Shown here: positions 35,810-44,991 of the stretch, one piece after another
Layout of the letters: every line of letters begins with the position of its first letter
Position numbering within the stretch: position 1 is the stretch's first letter
NCBI GenBank assembly: GCA_012960925.1
Contig: DUAG01000078.1
Span: forward strand, 1-52,355
Source: Candidatus Manganitrophaceae bacterium
GTDB lineage: Bacteria; Nitrospirota; Nitrospiria; SBBL01; JAADHI01
Length of the DNA: 52,355 nucleotides
Reading direction: 5' to 3'
Notes under the pieces: generated by a model
What the model saw: the letters and a program-made list of their open reading frames with translations, nothing else
Database searches by the model: none
Told to the model about the DNA's origin: nothing
Program-made: the position numbers and the translations under genes

Positions 35810-35844
35810 GAGCGTAATCCTCGCCCTCTGGGGCGGGGTTCTTC
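35810..35844. repeat. GC-rich hairpin repeat, copy C3
   Basis: A near-identical copy of 27258-27293: GAGCGTAATCC, stem CCTCGCCC / GGGCGGGG, then TTCTTC. It is nested in the 181 bp element. Confidence 0.75.
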
Positions 35845-35859
35845 AAAAAGCCTATTCCC

Positions 35860-35886
35860 GTCATTCTGGCGAAGGCCGGAATCCAG
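35860..35886. repeat. Short CATTCYGGC...GCCGGAATCCAG hairpin repeat
   Basis: CGTCATTCTGGCGAAGGCCGGAATCCAG-type hairpin. A cleaner copy with a perfect 8 bp stem lies at 51583-51610. This kind of short repeat is widespread in bacterial genomes and creates spurious frames containing DSGIRRNDE. Confidence 0.65.
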
Positions 35887-35985
35887 TCTTTCGCAGGTGG
35901 TTTCAAGCCTTTTGGACTCCGGTTTTCACCGGAGTGGCGACTTTTTACGAGTGCATCATTTTTGTGAGAGGATGCTTTTTACCCA

Positions 35986-37044
35986 ATGAAACCGATGCCC
36001 GCATATGATGTCGATCGCTCCTATGAGGCAAACTACCGGGAGGGGCCTTTTATCAAAGAAAAGGCCCCGGTGCGTCAGATTAGGCGAAAGGAGCGCTTCC
36101 TCGGTTTTGAAGTTAATTCCCGTCTTGGGATACCGGCCGGTCCCCTTTTAAACGCGCGCTGGATCCTCGCCTACGCGGCCATGGGTTTCGATCTTCTTGT
36201 TTACAAAACCGTACGGACCTGTGCGACCCCCAGTCATCCCAAGCCCAACTGCATGTTTCTGGGCATAGAGGACCAGATCCGGGAGGTCGATTTTGAGAAA
36301 CAGCTTGTCGCGACCATGGAAGCGCCTTCTGATTTAAGCCGAATCAGCATCACCAATTCCTTCGGGATGCCGTCACGCGCGCCAGAGGTCTGGCAGGCCG
36401 ATATTCAAAAGGCAAAAGAGGGTTTGAGTGCGGGACAGGTCTTGATTGTCAGTGTGGTCGGGACGCCGGGCGAGAAAGGTCTGGAGGCCGATTATGTCCA
36501 AGGGGCGACCCTTGCGGTTGAGGCAGGAGCCCCGATTATTGAGATCAATCTTTCCTGCCCGAACGTCGTCACCGGAGAAGGAAGTCTCTACACCGATCCG
36601 GAGTCCTCTTCCGCGATTTCCAGGGCGGTAAAACGCGCGATCGGCGATGTCCCTCTGATGATCAAGATCGGCTATATTCCCGACCCGAAGCGGTTGGCCG
36701 AGGTGGTCGGGGCAAACGCTCCCCATATCGAGGCCATTGCGGGTGTGAATACCCTTTCTTTTGAGGTGGTCGGTCCGAATGGTACTCAAGCCCTACCGGG
36801 GAAAGGCCGTCTTCGTGCCGGGGTCTGCGGCGCGGCGATTCGTCAATGTGCCATGGAGCAGGCGGCGCGGATTGTTGATCTGAAGCGGAAGGTGCAATAC
36901 GATTTTGAAGTGGTCGGCGTCGGAGGCGTGATGACGCCGGAACATATCCGAAGCTACCTGTCCCTGGGTGTTGATGCCGTCATGTCGGCGACCGGTGCAA
37001 TGTGGGACCCGCTCCTTGCTTCCAGGTTCTGGTCTCAGGTGTAA
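35986..37044 (+). CDS. Dihydroorotate dehydrogenase-like FMN oxidoreductase
   Basis: A 352-residue TIM-barrel flavoprotein of the DHOD/PreA superfamily. NSRLGIPAGPLLNARWILAYAAMGFDLLVYKTVRT corresponds to the FMN-binding first strand. EINLSCPNVVTGEGSLYTDPE carries the catalytic Cys typical of class 1 enzymes, and FEVVGVGGVMTPEHIRSYLSLGVDAVMSATGAMWDP the FMN phosphate-binding end. The N-terminal 40 residues (KPMPAYDVDRSYEANYREGPFI) differ from PyrD. The actual substrate could be dihydroorotate or another dihydropyrimidine; no pyr genes are adjacent. The stop codon TAA lies at the start of repeat copy B2. Confidence 0.85.
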   Translation: MKPMPAYDVDRSYEANYREGPFIKEKAPVRQIRRKERFLGFEVNSRLGIPAGPLLNARWILAYAAMGFDLLVYKTVRTCATPSHPKPNCMFLGIEDQIREVDFEKQLVATMEAPSDLSRISITNSFGMPSRAPEVWQADIQKAKEGLSAGQVLIVSVVGTPGEKGLEADYVQGATLAVEAGAPIIEINLSCPNVVTGEGSLYTDPESSSAISRAVKRAIGDVPLMIKIGYIPDPKRLAEVVGANAPHIEAIAGVNTLSFEVVGPNGTQALPGKGRLRAGVCGAAIRQCAMEQAARIVDLKRKVQYDFEVVGVGGVMTPEHIRSYLSLGVDAVMSATGAMWDPLLASRFWSQV

Positions 37045-37181
37045 CGATCCATCTTACCTCTTTTTTCCTTCATGGCTGCGTTACTGTGGTGCTCGAATCC
37101 TCACGTATAAACCATACGCTCCGGGTTCTGCGCGCCTCGCGCCTTACCCTGAAGAAAAACGAGGCAACCTGAACCATTACG
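37040..37181 (+). repeat. Dispersed palindromic-ended repeat, copy B2 (142 bp)
   Basis: The copy begins TGTAACGATCC at the TAA stop codon of the DHOD-like gene and ends GAACCATTACGG, its imperfect reverse complement. The core (37085-37154) carries GGTGCTCGAATCCTCACG, then ATACGCTCCGGGTTCTG, shared with copies B1 and B3. CGTAT/ATACG and GAATCC/GGGTTC can form a nested hairpin. Confidence 0.8.
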
Positions 37182-37218
37182 GATTTCCACCGTTTATGTT
37201 AAAAAATAAAATCGTAGC

Positions 37219-39192
37219 ATGATTTCTCTACTGAAAATTGCAAAACGTTTTGGAACGCGGGCGCTATTTTCTGAGGCGACGCTCCAGATTTCGCAAGGGG
37301 ACCGTATCGCCCTGGTCGGGGCCAATGGGACAGGCAAGACAACCTTGCTCGAGATGATCGGCGGGCATATGCGGCCCGATGCAGGGGAAATCGTCATCTC
37401 AAAAGAGACCGTGGTCGGCTACCTTCGGCAGGAGGTAATTCAACTGAGAGGCCGCAGCATCCTTGAAGAGGTCCTCTCCGGATGTGAGATCCTCCATGAG
37501 ATTGAAACCGAGATGAAGCAGGTTGATCGAAAGATCCACCAGACAAGCGATCCGGAAGAGAAAGGGCGTCTCGGTCTCCACTATGCTGAACTGCAATCTC
37601 ATTTTGAAGCAAAGGGCGGCTATGCGCTTGAACATCGGGCAAAGCAGGTTCTCTCGGGGCTGGGCTTTCAGGAAGCGCGTTTTGGCGGGCGGACGGACCA
37701 ACTCAGCGGTGGGCAGCTCATGCGGGTCGCCCTCGCGAAGATCCTCCTTTCACTGCCCGACATCCTCCTCTTGGACGAACCCACCAACCATCTCGATCTC
37801 GCGTCCGTGATCTGGCTCGAAGGCTTCCTCAGAAACTACCCCGGTTCGATCCTCTTGATTTCACACGACCGTTCTTTCATCAACGGCTTGACCAATCGGG
37901 TCATCGAAATCGCGCAGGGAAAACTGTTGACCTATGCAGGAAATTACGACCGCTACCTCAAGGCCAAGGCGGAATCCCTGGCGATTCAGGTATCGACCTA
38001 CAAGAACCAGCAGAAGAAGATTGCGCAGACGCAAAAGTTCGTGGACCGTTTTCGATACAAGGCGACCAAGGCGCGCCAGGCTCAGAGCCGCATCAAACAA
38101 CTTGCAAAGATCGAACGTATCGCCCCGGTTCAGGAGGCGAAGCAGGTCCGGTTCAATTTCCCCCAGCCGGCACGGGGAGGGGCCGCGGTGATCACGCTGG
38201 AGGATGTGGGTCAGTCCTACGGGACCCTACGTGTTTATCAAAAACTCAACCTGTTGTTGCGGCGTGGGAGCAAGACGGCCCTGGTCGGACCGAACGGCGC
38301 CGGTAAATCGACACTCATCAAGATCCTTGCCGGCATCCTCCCGATCGATCAGGGGAAGCGCTTTCTGGGTGAAGGAATCACCCACTCTTACTACAGCCAA
38401 CATCAGCTTGAGACCCTCAATCCGGACTGGACCATACTAGAGGAGATTCAATCTGCCGCGCCGGAAGGGGCGCCCTCTTTTCTCCGCGGAATCCTCGGAG
38501 CCTTTCTTTTCATGGGGGATGATGTCTTCAAAAAGGTCTCAATCTTGAGCGGAGGAGAGAAGAGCCGGCTCGCTCTGGCGAAAATGTTGATTCACCCGGC
38601 AAACTTTATTCTTCTCGATGAGCCGACCAACCACCTCGATATCCCCTCAAGAGATGTTCTCGAAAAGGCTTTGATCGCATACACCGGCACGCTCTGCTTC
38701 ATCACCCACGACCGTCATCTCATCCGCCAGGTGGCCGACAGCATTATCGAAGTGGATCAGGGACAGGTGACCTTCTATTCCGGTGACTACAATTACTATC
38801 TTTTTAAAAAGGAAGCGATGGCAACCTCACAGTCTGGTATCTCCGGTGAAAACGGGGCCGATCGAGTAAATGGCTCAGAGGGGACGAAAGAGAGTTCGGA
38901 TCGTCAGGAGGGGAGAGAACGGCGGCGGCGGGAGGCCGAACAGCGCAACCGATCCTATAAGCGCCGCCGGAACCTGAAGAAAAAGATCGAGGCGCTTGAA
39001 GAGGCCCTCGACCTTAAAACCCGCGAGTATGAAGAATGCGTCGCCCTCCTGTCAGACGCAGAGATCTACCAGGACAAAAAGCGCTTTCACGAAATCATGT
39101 CGCGGCACAACCGCCTAAAAGACGAGATCAAGGAAAAGACGACCGAGTGGGAAACCCTCTCGCTGGAGGACGAAGCACTTTCTCAAGCTTAA
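37219..39192 (+). CDS. ABC-F family ribosome-associated ATPase
   Basis: A soluble duplicated ABC protein of 657 residues without membrane segments. The first ABC domain has [30 protein letters not shown] and [12 protein letters not shown]. The second has [31 protein letters not shown] and [13 protein letters not shown]. The linker between them (PtIM) includes [24 protein letters not shown] charged tail with a C-terminal coiled coil ([27 protein letters not shown]) resembles the Uup/YheS type. ABC-F proteins act on stalled or antibiotic-bound ribosomes. An AT-rich 37 bp leader separates it from repeat B2. It appears monocistronic. Confidence 0.93.
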   Translation: MISLLKIAKRFGTRALFSEATLQISQGDRIALVGANGTGKTTLLEMIGGHMRPDAGEIVISKETVVGYLRQEVIQLRGRSILEEVLSGCEILHEIETEMKQVDRKIHQTSDPEEKGRLGLHYAELQSHFEAKGGYALEHRAKQVLSGLGFQEARFGGRTDQLSGGQLMRVALAKILLSLPDILLLDEPTNHLDLASVIWLEGFLRNYPGSILLISHDRSFINGLTNRVIEIAQGKLLTYAGNYDRYLKAKAESLAIQVSTYKNQQKKIAQTQKFVDRFRYKATKARQAQSRIKQLAKIERIAPVQEAKQVRFNFPQPARGGAAVITLEDVGQSYGTLRVYQKLNLLLRRGSKTALVGPNGAGKSTLIKILAGILPIDQGKRFLGEGITHSYYSQHQLETLNPDWTILEEIQSAAPEGAPSFLRGILGAFLFMGDDVFKKVSILSGGEKSRLALAKMLIHPANFILLDEPTNHLDIPSRDVLEKALIAYTGTLCFITHDRHLIRQVADSIIEVDQGQVTFYSGDYNYYLFKKEAMATSQSGISGENGADRVNGSEGTKESSDRQEGRERRRREAEQRNRSYKRRRNLKKKIEALEEALDLKTREYEECVALLSDAEIYQDKKRFHEIMSRHNRLKDEIKEKTTEWETLSLEDEALSQA

Positions 39193-39252
39193 AACAGACT
39201 TAATGGAGAGGGGTCTTTAAGTCATGTTTCAGAAGGCAATCTGAACCCTTCC

Positions 39253-39687
39253 CTAGTTCATTTCGCTGGCATGGTTGTTTCCTTCATAGGCATAGGCCAG
39301 TGCATCTTTTGTGTGATCTATCATGAGGTCGAGGTGGTCTTTCATGCCATGTTTTAGCGCGCTTCGGGCATGTGCAATGGCTTCTGCCACATTTTCCATC
39401 GCTTCAGGGCCATGTGTTCTGGTGGCCTTGCTGGCGTCAGAGGCCTTGATCCCACCCTGCCCGTGATTGATGCATTCCTCGGCCTCGTGGATCATCTTCT
39501 TCAGGTGTTTTATGGCTTTTCCGGCATGCCCCTTCTCCCCATGTGCAAGGCTGTCTTCCCCTGACGCGACCATCGCATTGCAATGTTCTTTTGCGATTTT
39601 GACATGCTTTGCAGAGCTGGCGAAGAGGTTTCCGGGCAAGATGAGAAAGGCAACTGCCGCCAAGGCTAGAGTGAAGTAAATACGCAT
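39253..39687 (-). CDS. SmbP-like His-rich small metal-binding protein
   Basis: A 144-residue periplasmic protein; the start at 39687 has GGAGG upstream and opens a signal peptide (MRIYFTLALAAVAFLILPGNLFA). The mature part contains 13 histidines on a repeating amphipathic helix pattern (HVKIAKEHCNAM, HGEKGHAGKAIKHLKKMIHEAEECINHG, HARSALKHGMKDHLDLMIDHTKDAL). This resembles SmbP of Nitrosomonas europaea, which binds copper and other metals. It is probably a metal buffer. It is convergent with the ABC-F gene and divergent from the polysaccharide operon. Confidence 0.85.
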   Translation of the reverse strand: MRIYFTLALAAVAFLILPGNLFASSAKHVKIAKEHCNAMVASGEDSLAHGEKGHAGKAIKHLKKMIHEAEECINHGQGGIKASDASKATRTHGPEAMENVAEAIAHARSALKHGMKDHLDLMIDHTKDALAYAYEGNNHASEMN

Positions 39688-39840
39688 CGTTCCTCCTTCT
39701 TTCGTAGGGTGGATAAGGCGGGTTATCAGTAAGCGGAACTCTAGCATCATGCCCCGGATGTGTCAATATTGATAGACCCTATTCACCCATCTCCAAACAC
39801 CCATCACGGCCTTTTCAACACCGCATTTTAATGTTTCTTA

Positions 39841-39868
39841 TTGACAAACCTCATTGGTAATCTATAAT
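39841..39868 (+). promoter_or_regulatory. Near-consensus sigma-70 promoter for polysaccharide operon
   Basis: A perfect -35 TTGACA (39841-39846) and a perfect -10 TATAAT (39863-39868) are separated by 16 bp, 55 bp before the SLBB export gene and pointing into it. Confidence 0.75.
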
Positions 39869-39922
39869 GAAACCCGGCATTTTACTGATAGAATTTTGTG
39901 ATAAAACTGGAGTATATATAAT

Positions 39923-42778
39923 TTGAAGATGCATTGTGCTCCGCCTTCTCCTAAGAATCACTATCCCCTTTTCTTTGCCCTAAGCGTTACTTTCCTCCTG
40001 GGAATAATTTTATCCCCCGGAGCCGCCACGGCCCAGGATAAGGGATTCTCGATTAATTCACTTCCCCCTGCCTCGCCCAGGTCACTGACCCCGAAACAGT
40101 TACAAAGGGGAAAGGAGATATTACAGCAGAAACAAGGCGAGACATCTTCTCCCTTTGCCCAGCCCCTTGCACCGACAGGAAGGAACGAGGAAAAAAAATC
40201 GGCAGAAATCCGGCCAGACTCAACCCAGGCTGAAGAGAAGGCAGAAACAGCCGAGGGGGGTCCGTCGTCGCCGGAGAGAGGGCTCTCTCCCTTCGAGTCC
40301 TATATTCAGGGGAAGAAGACCCAGGCCATCTCTTTGAATATTAGACAGTTTGGCTATGATCTTTTTGAGAACCCCCCGACGACCTTTGCCCCGGCCGACA
40401 TGGTTCCTGTGGGTCCGGATTATCTTCTCGGTCCCGGAGACGAACTCCGGATGAATATCTGGGGAAAGCTGAATGCAAACCATATCTTCTTCCTGGATCG
40501 AGACGGAAAGGTCGACCTTCCCCAGGTTGGAACCATCCACCTGGCAGGACTGACTTTTTCAGAGGCAAAGGAATTTATCCGAGAGGAGTTTGGTCGATAC
40601 TATAAACCGACCGAAGTCAAGATCAACATCAGCATGGGGCAACTCCGCTCCATCCGGGTTTTCATTGTCGGAAAGGCCGAGCGACCCGGGAGCTACACCC
40701 TCTCTTCTTTCTCCACACTGATTAATGCCCTCTTCTCTGCCGGCGGTCCGAGCAAGATCGGGACGATGCGGGACATCCAGGTGAAGAGAAAGGGAAAGAC
40801 GATCACCCACTTCGACCTCTACGATTTCCTACTGAAGGGAGGCAAGGAGAACGACATTCGTCTGATGCCCGAGGATGTCATCTTCATCCCGACCGTTGGG
40901 CCCCGGGTCGGGCTTGCCGGAAATGTGAAGGCCCCCGCCATCTATGAGTTGAAAGGAGAAACAGGGCTCCAGGACCTGATTGGTCTGGCCGGAGGAATTA
41001 ATGCGACCGGTTATCTTCAGCAGGTGCAGATGGAGAGAGTCTTTGAAAACCAGGCAAAAAAGATCCTCGATATTGATTTCAGGCAACTGGAAGAAGGGGG
41101 AAAGATCCCCTTAAAAGATGGGGACATTGTAAAAGTCTTCTCTATTAATCAGTCGGTGACAAACCAGGTGGACTTGATCGGAAACCTGGTCCGCCCGGGG
41201 ACCTATCAATGGAAGCCTGGAATACGGATAAAAGATCTGATTCACAGCACGGACGATTTTTTGCCCGACACCTTTCTGGACTTTGCTTTGGTGGAAAGAA
41301 TGGTGCCGCCTGATTACCACAAGGAATATCTCTCGATCGGCCTGGGAAAGCTCCTTCTCGACGGAGATGAAAGTGAAAATATCCTACTCTCACCATTTGA
41401 TACGATAGTGGTCTTTAACCGGTGGGATCTCCTGACCAAAGAGAACGTCCATATATCCGGTGCCGTAAACAAGCCGGGAAGATTCGAGCATCGGCCCAAC
41501 ATGAAACTTTCAGATCTTTTGAAATTGGCCGGCGGTTTAAAGCGGTCTGAGCATCCGGATTCGTATCTGGGTGAGGGGATCATCACGCGCCGCATGCCTC
41601 CTGATTTTCATGAGGAGAAGCTCAGCTTTGATTTCAGACGGGCGGTCATTGAGCAGGATGCAGAGGCCGACCTCTTTCTTTCCCCGATGGACAGGGTTCA
41701 GATCTTTGACATCTGGGAGCTTGCTCAGGAGAAAAAGGTCCACATCGTTGGGGCCGTGAACAGTCCGGGAAGCTTTGCCTGGGCCGAAAAGATGCGGGTT
41801 ATCGATCTGGTCAACCTTGCAGAGGGTGTGAAATATTTTGCATCGCTTGAATTGGCGGAACTGACCCGGATTGCTCCAACTTCGGAGGGGCCGAAGGTGG
41901 AGCGCTTCGAAATCAATTTGGAGAGAGCGATAGGGGGGGATCCTGAACACAACATCACGCTTCAGACAGACGACCACTTTTCCGTACAGACCATTCCGGA
42001 ATGGGAGCTCTACAGAACCGTTCACATCGGCGGGGAAGTCCGCTTTCCCGGAACCTACACAAGCAAAAAGGGAGAAGCACTCTCTGCCCTCATCGCGCGG
42101 GCCGGAGGCTTTACCGAAAGGGCCTATCTCAAAGGGGCCTTTTTTACACGGGAATCAGTCCGTCAACTCCAGCAAAGACAACTCGATGAAGCGATAGACC
42201 GGCTTGAGCATCAGCTTCTTTCCCAATCGGCCAATACGATTGAAGCAGCCCTGTCACCCGATGTTCTCCTTCAGGAAAAGGCCGCGACGGGTCAGCGGCA
42301 GGCCCTGATCGCTAAGATGCGGGCGGCAAAGGCGAAGGGGCGAATCGCCATCCACCTGGAGACCCTCGAAAACTTCAAGGGCAGCCCCTCCGACCTCATA
42401 CTGGAAGAGGGCGACCGGCTCGCCATCCCGGAAAAGCCCCAGCAAATTCAGGTTATCGGTTCGGTTTATAACCAGACCGCCTTTATTTTTGATGTCGAAG
42501 AAGATGTCTCGGACTATCTGAAAAAAGCCGGGGGGATGACAGAGCATGCCGAAGAAGATGCCCTCTACATTCTCAAAATCGATGGCTCGGCCATTTCAAG
42601 GCGGCAGGGCGAATCTTGGTGGGGGGGCGGGATCATGTCCTCAAGCCTCGACCCGGGGGATACGATCGTCGTCCCGGAAAAATTGGAACGAATTTCCTGG
42701 CTCAGAGAGGTAAAAGAGCTCACTCAAATCCTGTTCCAGATCGCCACAACGGCCGGCATCCTCATTGTTGCACTCTAA
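39923..42778 (+). CDS. Polysaccharide export protein with seven SLBB domains
   Basis: A 951-residue secreted export protein. Signal peptide, then a low-complexity Pro/Glu-rich linker, then a polysaccharide-export domain (VPVGPDYLLGPGDELRMNIWGKLN..KVDLPQVGTIHLAGLTFSEAKEFI). At least seven SLBB repeats follow (VFIVGKAERPGSYTLSSFST, VDLIGNLVRPGTYQWKPGIR, VHISGAVNKPGRFEHRPNMK, VHIVGAVNSPGSFAWAEKMR and others), and a hydrophobic C-terminus (ILFQIATTAGILIVAL). It is much longer than E. coli Wza and lacks an obvious lipobox. It forms the periplasmic/outer-membrane part of an exporter with the GumC protein 16 bp downstream. The start is TTG at 39923 or ATG at 39929; GGAG lies 11 bases before the TTG. 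Confidence 0.9.
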   Translation: MKMHCAPPSPKNHYPLFFALSVTFLLGIILSPGAATAQDKGFSINSLPPASPRSLTPKQLQRGKEILQQKQGETSSPFAQPLAPTGRNEEKKSAEIRPDSTQAEEKAETAEGGPSSPERGLSPFESYIQGKKTQAISLNIRQFGYDLFENPPTTFAPADMVPVGPDYLLGPGDELRMNIWGKLNANHIFFLDRDGKVDLPQVGTIHLAGLTFSEAKEFIREEFGRYYKPTEVKINISMGQLRSIRVFIVGKAERPGSYTLSSFSTLINALFSAGGPSKIGTMRDIQVKRKGKTITHFDLYDFLLKGGKENDIRLMPEDVIFIPTVGPRVGLAGNVKAPAIYELKGETGLQDLIGLAGGINATGYLQQVQMERVFENQAKKILDIDFRQLEEGGKIPLKDGDIVKVFSINQSVTNQVDLIGNLVRPGTYQWKPGIRIKDLIHSTDDFLPDTFLDFALVERMVPPDYHKEYLSIGLGKLLLDGDESENILLSPFDTIVVFNRWDLLTKENVHISGAVNKPGRFEHRPNMKLSDLLKLAGGLKRSEHPDSYLGEGIITRRMPPDFHEEKLSFDFRRAVIEQDAEADLFLSPMDRVQIFDIWELAQEKKVHIVGAVNSPGSFAWAEKMRVIDLVNLAEGVKYFASLELAELTRIAPTSEGPKVERFEINLERAIGGDPEHNITLQTDDHFSVQTIPEWELYRTVHIGGEVRFPGTYTSKKGEALSALIARAGGFTERAYLKGAFFTRESVRQLQQRQLDEAIDRLEHQLLSQSANTIEAALSPDVLLQEKAATGQRQALIAKMRAAKAKGRIAIHLETLENFKGSPSDLILEEGDRLAIPEKPQQIQVIGSVYNQTAFIFDVEEDVSDYLKKAGGMTEHAEEDALYILKIDGSAISRRQGESWWGGGIMSSSLDPGDTIVVPEKLERISWLREVKELTQILFQIATTAGILIVAL

Positions 42779-42794
42779 GAAATGAGCCGTTCTT

Positions 42795-43985
42795 ATGCCC
42801 GATAGTGATCAGAATATTCCGGAGGCCTCAGGTCCGACATCTTACATTGACGAAGATGAAATAAACCTGCTTGACTACTGGCGAGTCTTGATAAAGCGGA
42901 AGGGGCTGCTTGCCCTCATCATCGGGACTGCCGCGACTGCCTCCGTCATCATCAGCCTGCTTCTTCCCAAGATCTATGCCTCAACGACCACCCTCCTCCC
43001 CCCCCAGGACAATGGGTCCGGATCGGCCCTCTTGGCCTCACGGCTTCCAGGCGGAATGGGTGGGATGGCTTCCGGTTTTCTTGGAATCAAGTCTCCCGCC
43101 GATCTCTGGGTCGGGATATTGAAGAGCTGGACAATTCGGGATGCCATCGTGATGCAACTAAATCTCAAAGAAGTCTACGAGGCCGAAACAGACCAGGCGG
43201 CCGGAGAGCAGCTTGGAAATGCCCTGAACGTAAAAAAAACGAAGGAAGGGATTGTCTCGATTACGGTGCAAGACAAAGACCCCACCCGTTCGGCGGAATT
43301 GGCCAACGCCTTTGTGGCCGAGCTTGATAAGTTCAATAAGAACATCGTGATGACCTCGGGGGGACGGATGCGGACCTTTGTCGAAAAACGGCTTGATGAG
43401 GCAAAGGAAACGCTGGTAGTGAGTGAAGAGGCCCTCAAGACCTTTCAGGAGGAAAATGGGGCGGTCAAACTCGATGCACAGTCCACGGCCATCATCGGGG
43501 CGATCGGGAACATCAAAGGGCTCCTAATGGCAAAGGAGATCGAATTGCAGACCCTCCTCTCCTTTGCCACCCCGCAAAATCCTCAGGTCGAAATATTAAG
43601 GACAGAAGTCAAGGAGTTGAGGAAAGGTTTAAGAGAGCTGGAGGAAGGGAAGAAAGATGGGAAGAGATCTTCAGGGAGCATCTTTATCCCGACCGCCCGC
43701 TTCCCCGACCTCGGTCTGCAGTACGCCAGGCTGGTCCGGGATGCCAAGATCCAGCAGGCCCTCTTTGAACTCCTGACCCAGCAGTATGAGATGGCCCGGA
43801 TTCAGGAGGCCAAAGATACACCCACAGTCCAGGTCCTGGATGTGGCCAAAGTCCCCGAGAAAAAGACCAAGCCAAAGCGGACGCTTATTGTTCTGCTTTC
43901 CACCTTCACCGCCGCCTTCTTTGGGATCTTTCTGGTCTTCTTCCTGGAATATATCGAAAAGGCCTCTCTGACCGAGAATACGTGA
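42795..43985 (+). CDS. Chain-length determinant (Wzz/GumC-type) protein
   Basis: A 396-residue inner-membrane polysaccharide co-polymerase. There are two membrane helices, one near residue 40 (GLLALIIGTAATASVIISLLLPKIY) and one near the end (LIVLLSTFTAAFFGIFLVFFLEYI). A periplasmic coiled-coil domain lies between (EKRLDEAKETLVVSEEALKTFQEENG; EVLRTEVKELRKGLRELEEG-like stretch). The VPEKKTKPKR motif precedes the second helix, as in Wzz proteins. No tyrosine-kinase domain is fused. It sets polymer length with the SLBB exporter, overlapping it in transcription (16 bp apart). Confidence 0.92.
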   Translation: MPDSDQNIPEASGPTSYIDEDEINLLDYWRVLIKRKGLLALIIGTAATASVIISLLLPKIYASTTTLLPPQDNGSGSALLASRLPGGMGGMASGFLGIKSPADLWVGILKSWTIRDAIVMQLNLKEVYEAETDQAAGEQLGNALNVKKTKEGIVSITVQDKDPTRSAELANAFVAELDKFNKNIVMTSGGRMRTFVEKRLDEAKETLVVSEEALKTFQEENGAVKLDAQSTAIIGAIGNIKGLLMAKEIELQTLLSFATPQNPQVEILRTEVKELRKGLRELEEGKKDGKRSSGSIFIPTARFPDLGLQYARLVRDAKIQQALFELLTQQYEMARIQEAKDTPTVQVLDVAKVPEKKTKPKRTLIVLLSTFTAAFFGIFLVFFLEYIEKASLTENT

Positions 43986-44099
43986 CCGTCATGAAGGAAG
44001 AGATCCCTCTCGGTCCTTAACCCTTGATAATACATCTTATATTTGTTACATATTCTTTGACGGCCTTCTCAAATTGTTTGATCTCTCAGGTCTTGCCCG

Positions 44100-44444
44100 A
44101 TGAAAACCACAAGTAAATTCCTCCCCTCTTCCGGCCCGGAAAAGCGGCTCCGTGTGATCCCTTTTTATACAGGTGATCAGACGCTGGAGGAAGTGTTAAG
44201 ACACCCCTCCAGCCTTAAATTGCTCTGGATCGAAATTCTCCTGAACCGGGATTTCTCCTGGAAAGTATATCTTGGACGCCCAGAAGTTCAGGCTGCCCAC
44301 GAAAAGGCGTGTATCTGGTATGGCCATTTTAAGACCATGGTGGAAAGCCGTATTGGGGCTTCCTCCTTAGAAGCCAGGCCGGGAAAGATTGATGAAAAAG
44401 AATACAGAAAACTTGTGGAGGCCCTAAATTTTGTCGCAAGTTGA
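44100..44444 (+). CDS. Uncharacterised 114-residue protein, paired with nucleotidyltransferase
   Basis: No family is recognised. The protein is soluble, with RVIPFYTGDQTLEEVLRHPSSLKLLWIEILLNRDFSWKVYLGRPEVQAAHEKACIWYGHF followed by a charged C-terminus. Its last 14 bases overlap the start of the nucleotidyltransferase, and GGAGG for that gene lies inside this one, so the two are co-translated. This overlap and the neighbour's type suggest a two-gene module such as a toxin-antitoxin pair, which is inference. Confidence 0.6.
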   Translation: MKTTSKFLPSSGPEKRLRVIPFYTGDQTLEEVLRHPSSLKLLWIEILLNRDFSWKVYLGRPEVQAAHEKACIWYGHFKTMVESRIGASSLEARPGKIDEKEYRKLVEALNFVAS

Positions 44445-44970
44445 TCTGAAATCTGTCATTGAACTTCTGAAACAATATACCTCAGAGGAACATAAATCGC
44501 TGAAGGTCACATTGTTAGGCGGTTTGGCCTTGCATTATTACGGCATGAAAGGGCGGAGTACAATTGACATTGATGCCGAGATAGAGGGGGATCTTGAAGC
44601 ACTCTTTTGTTTTCTGAAGGCTAGGAACATTCCTTCAGATCTGAGTGAGAACATCTCTGGATGGTCGGTGATCGCAATGCCGCCAGGTTATCAGGACAGG
44701 GCCATGAAGATCCACCAGTCTGCCCAACTGGAGGTCCGGGTCCTGGATCCAAAAGATTTTGTGATCGCTAAACTGCGCCGTTTCACCGAAGAGGATATTG
44801 AAGATGCTCTTTTTGTGGTTAAAAAATATCAAATCAAACCTGGAGAAATTTCCCTCTCCGCAGAGGCGGCGACTCAGTCTTCTATAAAAGACACCATGCT
44901 GTTCCTCTTCAAAAAAAATGTGGATATTTTTCTGGAAAAAGTTAAAAAAATGGAAAAAGGTAAATCGTAA
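44431..44970 (+). CDS. DUF6036-type nucleotidyltransferase-like protein
   Basis: A 179-residue protein with the nucleotidyltransferase-fold signature LLGGLALHYYGMKGRSTIDIDAEIEG (GG near the start and spaced Asp residues DIDAE) followed by QLEVRVLDPKDFVIAKLRRFTEEDIEDALFVV. This matches the DUF6036/AbiEii-like group, many members of which are parts of toxin-antitoxin modules. It starts at a TTG (44431) preceded by GGAGG inside the upstream gene. Overlap of 14 bp and a shared strand make a two-gene unit. Confidence 0.75.
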   Translation: MSQVDLKSVIELLKQYTSEEHKSLKVTLLGGLALHYYGMKGRSTIDIDAEIEGDLEALFCFLKARNIPSDLSENISGWSVIAMPPGYQDRAMKIHQSAQLEVRVLDPKDFVIAKLRRFTEEDIEDALFVVKKYQIKPGEISLSAEAATQSSIKDTMLFLFKKNVDIFLEKVKKMEKGKS

Positions 44971-44991
44971 TACGGAATCAAGAGGAGAAGC

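Larger units (their letters stand above)
35777..35957. mobile_element. 181 bp MITE-like element with 19 bp inverted ends
   Basis: The left end GATGGTCTCGTAAAAAGTC (35777-35795) and the reverse complement of the right end (35939-35957), GATGCACTCGTAAAAAGTC, match at 17 of 19 positions. Inside lie the GC-rich hairpin repeat C3 and a CATTCTGGCGAAGGCCGGAATCCAG hairpin. There is no coding potential. The element fills the space between the tusA terminator and the DHOD-like gene, whose start codon is 28 bp beyond it. Confidence 0.75.
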
